Origin: CAZCWX01 sp964502465
Lineage (GTDB): Bacteria > Desulfobacterota > Binatia > Bin18
Reading direction: 5' to 3'
NCBI GenBank assembly: GCA_964502465.1
Contig: CAZCWX010000366.1
Coordinates: 1 to 6,976 of the forward strand
Length of the DNA stretch: 6,976 nt
Shown: positions 1 to 3,729 of the stretch, one piece after another
How positions within the stretch are numbered: position 1 is the first letter of the stretch
Layout: every line of letters begins with the position of its first letter
The notes under the pieces: generated by a model
The model's input: only the letters and a program-made list of their open reading frames with translations
Databases searched by the model: none
Told to the model about the DNA's origin: nothing
Program-made: the position numbers and the translations under genes

Positions 1-92
1 TGGCCAAGCCCTATCCGTTGCGATTCGTTGGCGCGCTCGGTACGTACCTCAGTGGTATCGCCCTGTGCGTCGCTGCCTATCTGTCGCTGTAA
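1..92 (+). CDS. C-terminal end of a probable membrane protein (5' truncated by window edge)
   Basis: An open frame enters from the left edge (first full codon at 3) and ends at the TAA at 90-92, giving 29 residues. After a short KPYPLR segment comes a hydrophobic stretch, FVGALGTYLSGIALCVAAYLSL, which would make a final transmembrane helix ending almost at the C-terminus. The frame has no stop and its composition looks like real membrane protein. A small integral-membrane family whose last helix ends the protein (for example a MAPEG-like protein) is possible, but too little is visible to name it. It converges on the PPOX gene, whose stop lies 20 bp away, with no obvious terminator between them. 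Confidence 0.5.
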   Translation, partial: AKPYPLRFVGALGTYLSGIALCVAAYLSL

Positions 93-112
93 TACACAGA
101 CACAAGCCAGGC

Positions 113-685
113 CTATTCCTGAGGAAACCCCATGGTACGGACTTGGGTTGGCGTGAACTTCAAAACGGTGCGCTTGTCCAGGATCGCGGTCTTGCGCCAC
201 TCAGCCAGACCCTCATCTTTCAGATTCAGATAGTGTGCAGCCAGACCACTGTAGAATACCACTGGCTCTCGGTCATCGACAGAGAGTGTTCCCTGCACAG
301 TCACCCACTTGTACATGTTGGCGGGATCCAGGACAACGAACGTCGCTCGCGGGTCCTTTTGCATGTTGCGAAACTTGATGCGATCGGTCGTGGTGGTAAA
401 CAACAGCGCGCCATCTTCATATTGGAACCACATGATCGTAGCCTGAGGACTGCCATTCGGGTTAATTGTAATCAACTGCGAGGCCAACGGCCGCTGCAAA
501 AATTCGACGACTGCCGGAGAAAACGTTTTGGATTCAATGATCTGACGGGTTGGGCGTACCGCGCCTGCTGTGGCAGGTTTTTCCTCGGCGGTCTTGGCGA
601 GGCGCGTTTGCTCACTGTGGACGATAGGCAGGGCGACACAGGTAGTTGCCAGAATGGTGAGAAAAAGCGAAATAGGAAGAAACAT
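113..685 (-). CDS. PPOX-fold (pyridoxamine 5'-phosphate oxidase-like) flavin/F420-binding protein with N-terminal signal peptide
   Basis: A 190-residue protein. Residues about 55-188 match the split-barrel PPOX-fold family that includes small F420- or FMN-dependent reductases. Visible features are FLQRPLASQLITINPNGSPQ (63-81 region), the beta strands around ATIMWFQYEDG (82-92), the cofactor-phosphate-type segment TDRIKFRNMQKDPRA (100-114) and YKWVTVQGTLSV (125-136). The family usually acts in the cytosol on quinone-like or xenobiotic substrates. Here the first ~24 residues form a hydrophobic Sec-type signal or anchor (FLPISLFLTILATTCVALPIV), followed by a polar linker rich in K, E, A and T (25-50). 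No twin arginine is present, and the Cys at 16 does not sit in a normal lipobox. The ATG is supported by AAAGGA about 7 nt upstream, and no other ATG, GTG or TTG lies in frame before the domain. The fold is fairly certain; cofactor (FMN, F420 or heme) and substrate are unknown. Confidence 0.85.
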   Translation of the reverse strand: MFLPISLFLTILATTCVALPIVHSEQTRLAKTAEEKPATAGAVRPTRQIIESKTFSPAVVEFLQRPLASQLITINPNGSPQATIMWFQYEDGALLFTTTTDRIKFRNMQKDPRATFVVLDPANMYKWVTVQGTLSVDDREPVVFYSGLAAHYLNLKDEGLAEWRKTAILDKRTVLKFTPTQVRTMGFPQE

Positions 686-892
686 AACCGTCCTTTCTTT
701 GCAAAGCTTACTCCCAAGGAGTGTGCCCTTCTTTACATAGCGATTGCTGATTCCTCTTTCTAGGCCTGCATGTTCTCCTGGGGGATATTCGTCGTATGAT
801 GGAACAGGATGAAGGGCTCATGAGAGCGAGACAAACAGTAGAAGAGGAGTATTGATCAATGCTATACCAACGACAATGAAAAAGGAGGGCCT
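686..892. other. Divergent intergenic/leader region between the PPOX gene and the dioxygenase operon
   Basis: This 207-bp region separates divergently transcribed genes, so it should hold promoters for both. I see no convincing -35/-10 pair. TATGAT at 795-800 lacks a good -35 box at 16-18 bp, and TATACC at 863-868 likewise. ACTCC-CAA-GGAGT (710-722) is a short inverted repeat in the predicted 5' UTR of the PPOX gene. On the + strand there are two tiny reading frames: 796-855 (19 codons, MMEQDEGLMR... start) and 859-879 (MLYQRQ), the second preceded by GAGGAG at 844-849. They may be leader peptides or chance. No tRNA or riboswitch fold was recognised. Confidence 0.4.
883..888 (+). promoter_or_regulatory. 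Strong Shine-Dalgarno site for the LigA-like gene
   Basis: AGGAGG lies 4 nt before the ATG at 893. It fixes the start, because the upstream in-frame codons back to the TAG at 839-841 contain no ATG, GTG or TTG. Confidence 0.8.
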
Positions 893-1168
893 ATGAGTGT
901 GCAAGCGTTAAACATTATGCTGGTCGACCTCTTTCGCTCAGAAGAGGCGCTCTCGCGGTATCAGCAGGACCCAGACAGTGTGGTCACGCAGTATGGCTTA
1001 ACAGCCGAGGAAGGAGAACGGCTGAAAGCCACAGACATGGGTTGGCTCTATCAGCAGGGAGTTCACCCCTATATCCTTGTGCAGTTTGCCTTTGCCATTC
1101 GCTATGACCTGAAACAGTATCTCACCCAACTCCAGGCTGCGACCGGGCAAGCCGGAGCGAGCCACTAG
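893..1168 (+). CDS. LigA-like small (alpha) subunit of a class III extradiol ring-cleavage dioxygenase
   Basis: A 91-residue, all-helical small protein of the LigA family (PF07746 type), the non-catalytic subunit of protocatechuate 4,5-dioxygenase-like enzymes. The recognisable family pattern runs from about residue 13: RSEEALSRYQQDPDSVVTQY, then GLTAEEGERLKATDMGWLYQ (35-54) and GVHPYILVQFAFA (56-68). In LigAB the small subunit covers the active site of the large subunit and helps shape the substrate pocket. The next gene encodes the matching large subunit 14 bp downstream, with its own strong ribosome site, so the two should be translated together in about equal amounts. A subunit of ~91 residues is shorter than SYK-6 LigA (about 139) and closer to CarBa-type small subunits of 2'-aminobiphenyl-2,3-diol dioxygenase. 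The true substrate cannot be read from sequence alone. Confidence 0.9.
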   Translation: MSVQALNIMLVDLFRSEEALSRYQQDPDSVVTQYGLTAEEGERLKATDMGWLYQQGVHPYILVQFAFAIRYDLKQYLTQLQAATGQAGASH

Positions 1169-1171
1169 AGA

Positions 1172-1177
1172 AGGAGG
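1172..1177 (+). promoter_or_regulatory. Strong Shine-Dalgarno site for the LigB-like gene
   Basis: AGGAGG lies 5 nt before the ATG at 1183, inside the 14-bp gap after the TAG of the small-subunit gene. It supports both this start and independent efficient re-initiation within the two-gene operon. Confidence 0.8.
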
Positions 1178-1182
1178 ACCAC

Positions 1183-2004
1183 ATGGCACAGATCGTTGCA
1201 GCAATGGCGTCGGTTCATGTTCCTTTATTGACGAGCGCTCCACAGTTGGCCGATCAGGCGATGTGGGACAAGATTCATCATGGTTTTGCGACCCTGCGGA
1301 ACACCCTGACCGATTCTGGCGCGGACACACTCGTGGTGATCTCGGACGAGCACTTTAATGCCCTTGATCCACGCCGCTATCCCTCCTTCGGAGTCGTGAC
1401 CGCCGCGACCGGTGTTGGTCCGGTAGAAAATTGGCTCGGTATTCCTCACAATAGCATCACCGTGAAGTTTGTGCCGGAACTGGCTGAAACGATTCTCGGC
1501 GAAGGGGTACGTCAGGGATTTGACCTCACCCGCGTCGGCGAGGCCGGTCTGGAGCATGGATTTCTGACCTGTCTGCATTTTCTCACGCCGCGCTGGGACT
1601 TGTCGTATTTGTGGCTGATTCAAAATTGCGTACTGCCGCCGCTCCCGAGTATGAGCCGCTGCTACGAGTTCGGCCGCATGGTAGGCGACGCAATTCGCAA
1701 ATGGGGCGGCTCGCGTCGCGTTGCCTTGCTGGGGACTGGTGGGCTGTCGCACGCAGTCGGCACACCGGATATGGGAAAAGTCGATCCCCAATTTGATGCA
1801 AAATTCCTTGACCTGCTGTGTGCCAACAGTCCGGCCCTGGGCGACATCAGTGATGGAGAAATGGATACGGTCGGCAACGGCACCCATGAGATCCGGAACT
1901 GGGTTGCGGTGGCTGGCGCAGTGGCTGGGGCAAAAGGTGAGGTGGTGATGTATGAAACGACGATGGCAGTGGGCTTCGGGATGATGCGCTTTCAGGTCGC
2001 CTGA
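1183..2004 (+). CDS. LigB-like catalytic (beta) subunit of a class III extradiol ring-cleavage dioxygenase
   Basis: A 273-residue protein of the LigB superfamily (PF02900 type), the non-heme Fe(II) enzymes that open a catecholic ring next to the hydroxyl pair using O2. All key residues appear to be present: His12 in ASVHVPLL and His57 in ISDEHFNALD as metal ligands; Glu236 in GTHEIRNWVAVAGA as the third ligand; His190 in LLGTGGLSHAVGTP as the acid/base residue; and His125 in LEHGFLTCL, matching another conserved active-site His. The arrangement closely follows SYK-6 LigB (His12, His61, His195, Glu242), so the enzyme should be active. It is about 30 residues shorter than LigB and similar in size to CarBb-type subunits. 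It forms a heteromer with the upstream LigA-like subunit. Protocatechuate, an aminophenol, an aminobiphenyl-diol or another catechol are all possible substrates. No hydrolase, dehydrogenase or lactonase for the ring-fission product is adjacent. Confidence 0.92.
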   Translation: MAQIVAAMASVHVPLLTSAPQLADQAMWDKIHHGFATLRNTLTDSGADTLVVISDEHFNALDPRRYPSFGVVTAATGVGPVENWLGIPHNSITVKFVPELAETILGEGVRQGFDLTRVGEAGLEHGFLTCLHFLTPRWDLSYLWLIQNCVLPPLPSMSRCYEFGRMVGDAIRKWGGSRRVALLGTGGLSHAVGTPDMGKVDPQFDAKFLDLLCANSPALGDISDGEMDTVGNGTHEIRNWVAVAGAVAGAKGEVVMYETTMAVGFGMMRFQVA

Positions 2005-2007
2005 CGT

Positions 2008-2062
2008 GTGGTGCAGGCGTCCTTGCCTGCATGGCGTGGTGCAGGCCAGAGGCCCGCACCAC
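2008..2062. repeat. Tandem GC-rich stem-loops just after the dioxygenase operon (possible terminator or dispersed repeat)
   Basis: GTGGTGCAGGC occurs twice as a direct repeat 28 bp apart (2008-2018 and 2036-2046). The second copy pairs with GGCCCGCACCAC (2051-2062) to form a 12-bp stem with one mismatch and a 3-nt loop. The first copy contains GCAGGC (2013-2018), which pairs with GCCTGC (2025-2030). The structure begins 4 bp after the TGA of the LigB-like gene, between convergent genes, so it could stop transcription from either side. Neither strand has the U-tract of a classic intrinsic terminator. The repeated, palindromic form looks like a dispersed intergenic repeat of the GTGGTGC...GGGC type. 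Confidence 0.6.
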
Positions 2063-2123
2063 AAGTAGGTATTGAGAGCCTATCCGAATAACTATCTAAC
2101 AGGCTGCCAGAACAGGAAAATCT

Positions 2124-2146
2124 CGTGCTTCGACAGGCTTAGCACG
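2124..2146. repeat. Palindromic dispersed repeat, copy 1 (TTCGACAGGCTTAG type)
   Basis: CGTGCT (2124-2129) pairs with AGCACG (2141-2146) around an 11-nt loop, tcgacaggctt, and AACGG follows. This matches the widely dispersed GTGCTTCGACARGCTYAGCACGAACGG-type intergenic repeat. It is the inverted partner of the copy at 2181-2211, sharing 9 of 11 loop bases. Confidence 0.7.
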
Positions 2147-2180
2147 AACGGCAAATCTGCAGCGTTTATACCCCCCAACC

Positions 2181-2211
2181 CGTTCGCCCTGAGCTTGTCG
2201 AAGGGTGAACG
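2181..2211. repeat. Palindromic dispersed repeat, copy 2 (inverted; CGTTCGCCCTGAGCTTGTCGAAGGG type)
   Basis: CGTTCGCCCT (2181-2190) pairs with AGGGTGAACG (2202-2211), a 10-bp stem with one mismatch and an 11-nt loop, gagcttgtcga. Its reverse complement matches copy 1 in loop and layout, with AGGG/CCCT replacing the AGCA/TGCT stem. An outer ATACCCC/GGGGTAT pair extends the fold. Such repeats are common between genes in many bacteria and are read here as REP-like sequence, not as a gene. Confidence 0.7.
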
Positions 2212-2254
2212 AAAAGAGGGGTATCACTTGATGAGCGGTTATTCGGATAGGTAT

Positions 2255-3601
2255 TTAGGCAGCAGCGCCCTCGAGTTTGAGAGAGCCCAGAGGAGTACGG
2301 TCCACGACTTCTGCCCGTTTGGTGCCTGCCGATAATTTGACCGAGCCAGGGAAGCGTGTAAAGGGATCGGGCAAAGCGAGTTCCTTGGCATACTCTTTCA
2401 TGGCAGGAGAGACTTCCTGAGCGAACAGTCGTATGCTGTTCAACCGGTCTTCGTTGCCAACTGCGCCTTGCACTTGGAAGACGGTAAAGATCCCAGGGCG
2501 CAACACCCGCATGATTGTCTTGATCCTTTCAGTGACTGTTTTTGGCGACCCAACGATCATCAGGTAGTTTTTCTGAGCTTTCTCGTATGCGACCTGAAGT
2601 TTTCTCCTGACTTCGTCATAATTTTTGCCGCCAGACTCGCTGGCCCCTGTCTGTGACTGTTTCAAGCGGTCCGAACTGACCCCAACCCACCCGCCACTCG
2701 GGAGCCGGGCGAGTCGGCGAATCGCGTCCTTCGAGTTATAGCCTGGCGGCAGCGTGTGTTCTGGCCGCGAAAAGGCGCTCGCTCCGCCGCCGAAGATAAA
2801 TCCTTTGCCGAGTTCTTGCGCTTTCTCATCGGTGTCAGCGACGAACACGCCCATCAAGTAGCCAAAGTTCTCGGGACCGGCTTGGTAGCCCTTCTCTGCC
2901 GCGACATCCGCATAGAAATCCCACAGGTCACACGTCGGACCGAGCGAGGTGACCAGCCCAATATAGGGGTAGGCATGCTCAGCACACCAGCGCACCGTTT
3001 CCGGGCTCAGCACGCCAGGAATCCACATCTGCGGATGCGGTTTTTGATAGGGCAGTGCCCAGGGATTGACATGGCGGTAGTGGAAATGTTTCCCCTCGTA
3101 ACGCCAGGGGCCAGGTTTGGTCCACGCTTGAATAATAAAGTCGTGGGCTTCGTTAAAGTACTCCCGGTTATACGCCGGGTTGGCATTATTGAAGAACTGC
3201 TCGCTCCCTGCACCACGCACCCAGCCAGCGACAAGACGCCCGCGAGAGATCAAGTCGATCTCTGCCAGCTCCTCGGCCATCCGCAGCGGATGTTTAATGA
3301 CCGGTAAGGGGTTGCCGATCAGCACGATCTTCGCCTTTTTGGTAATGCGGGCGAGGATCGAGGCTTCGACATTCATGACGCTTCCCATGCAGAAAGGGTT
3401 GCCATGATGCTCGTTCAGCATGAGGGCATCGAAGCCCGCTTCCTCGGCGTAGCAATATTCGTCGAGGAACTCGTTATAGTCATCGGCTGCCTTCTCACGG
3501 TCGAAGTACTTGTTTGATACAGCGAAAAACGCTTCATTTCTCAGCACTTCGTCCTCTGGAACCCAGCGATACGGCCGTTCGGTGAAATATCCAATGATCA
3601 T
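2255..3601 (-). CDS. LLM-class (luciferase-like) flavin-dependent monooxygenase/oxidoreductase
   Basis: A 448-residue TIM-barrel protein of the bacterial luciferase superfamily (PF00296 type). These enzymes use FMNH2 from a partner reductase, or F420, for oxygenation or hydride transfer. Visible signatures are the N-terminal strand MIIGYFTERPYRW; the active-site loop LMLNEHHGNPFCMGSV (61-76); the barrel segment VLIGNPLPVIKHPLRMAEELAE (93-114); ISRGRLVAGWVRGAGSEQF (118-136); and the YEGKHFHYRHVNPWALPYQK / PHPQMWIPG stretch (168-196). The ATG is supported by AAGGAG (complement of 3610-3615) with an 8-nt spacer. It is longer than the usual ~350-400 residues, mainly through an insert near 275-335 (FGGGASAFSRPEH to SGGKNYDEV) and a long C-terminal tail after ~395. 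Its TAA touches the right edge of the repeat element. It is divergent from the hyuA-like gene. The family is certain; substrate and FMN versus F420 are not. Confidence 0.93.
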   Translation of the reverse strand: MIIGYFTERPYRWVPEDEVLRNEAFFAVSNKYFDREKAADDYNEFLDEYCYAEEAGFDALMLNEHHGNPFCMGSVMNVEASILARITKKAKIVLIGNPLPVIKHPLRMAEELAEIDLISRGRLVAGWVRGAGSEQFFNNANPAYNREYFNEAHDFIIQAWTKPGPWRYEGKHFHYRHVNPWALPYQKPHPQMWIPGVLSPETVRWCAEHAYPYIGLVTSLGPTCDLWDFYADVAAEKGYQAGPENFGYLMGVFVADTDEKAQELGKGFIFGGGASAFSRPEHTLPPGYNSKDAIRRLARLPSGGWVGVSSDRLKQSQTGASESGGKNYDEVRRKLQVAYEKAQKNYLMIVGSPKTVTERIKTIMRVLRPGIFTVFQVQGAVGNEDRLNSIRLFAQEVSPAMKEYAKELALPDPFTRFPGSVKLSAGTKRAEVVDRTPLGSLKLEGAAA

Positions 3602-3609
3602 ACCCGCTA

Positions 3610-3615
3610 CTCCTT
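3610..3615 (-). promoter_or_regulatory. Shine-Dalgarno site for the LLM monooxygenase gene
   Basis: Read on the minus strand, AAGGAG lies 8 nt before the ATG (3599-3601), within an A-rich AAAAAGGAGT context. A TTGACA (minus strand, 3629-3634) lies slightly upstream but has no good -10 box at the right distance, so I do not call it a promoter. Confidence 0.7.
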
Positions 3616-3693
3616 TTTACGAGGTGTATGTCAAAACGTTCATTCTCTGATAGCAGACCTCTCACCTTGTTGGGAAGACCATCCTCATGCTAG

Positions 3694-3722
3694 CTGACAG
3701 CAACCCGCTTCCTTTGTATAGT
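3694..3722 (+). promoter_or_regulatory. Sigma-70-type promoter of the hyuA-like gene, positioned for a leaderless mRNA
   Basis: CTGACA (3694-3699) and TATAGT (3717-3722) are one mismatch each from the TTGACA and TATAAT consensus and are separated by an ideal 17 bp. Transcription would start about 6-8 bp after the -10 box, at 3728-3730, which is the A of the ATG at 3730 or within two bases of it. No Shine-Dalgarno sequence lies upstream of that ATG, which agrees with a leaderless transcript. Confidence 0.6.
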
Positions 3723-3729
3723 GCCCGCC

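Larger units (their letters stand above)
2079..2251. mobile_element. MITE-like non-coding element with 14-bp terminal inverted repeats
   Basis: CCTATCCGAATAAC (2079-2092) and GTTATTCGGATAGG (2238-2251) are perfect inverted repeats enclosing about 145 bp with no plausible gene. TAGGTATT occurs at both sides (2066-2073 and 2248-2255). The core TATT of that repeat lies just outside both ends and may be a target duplication, although the left end has five extra bases (GAGAG). Inside are two inverted copies of a stem-11-nt-loop-stem repeat and an outer ATACCCC/GGGGTAT pair (2168-2174 and 2218-2224). The size, the inverted ends and the absence of a transposase fit a miniature element mobilised in trans. 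Its family is not identified. Confidence 0.55.

Noticed and set aside
65..763. Long + strand open frame (232 codons) over the PPOX gene
   Set aside because: It is antisense to a protein with a clear PPOX fold and a good ribosome site; its translation shows no domain and is rich in Arg, Cys and His as expected of a shadow frame.
876..896. Six-codon frame MKKEGL overlapping the LigA start as ATGA
   Set aside because: It is created by the Shine-Dalgarno sequence itself read as codons and has no ribosome site of its own.
1225..2064. Minus-strand frame (279 codons) opposite the LigB-like gene
   Set aside because: It mirrors a gene whose active-site residues are all in place; the translation is rich in Cys, His and Arg without domain features and has no supporting ribosome site.
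2072..2335. Plus-strand frame (87 codons) across the repeat region
   Set aside because: It begins in the inverted-repeat element, runs through dispersed repeats and ends antisense to the LLM C-terminus; no protein features.
2756..3307. Plus-strand frame (183 codons) inside the LLM gene
   Set aside because: Antisense shadow of a full-length LLM protein; no recognisable domain.
3721..3723. GTG as the start of the hyuA-like gene (three residues longer)
   Set aside because: The GT lies inside the likely -10 box TATAGT, there is no ribosome site, and family members typically begin just before the RVGVDIGGTFTD segment, as the ATG at 3730 gives.
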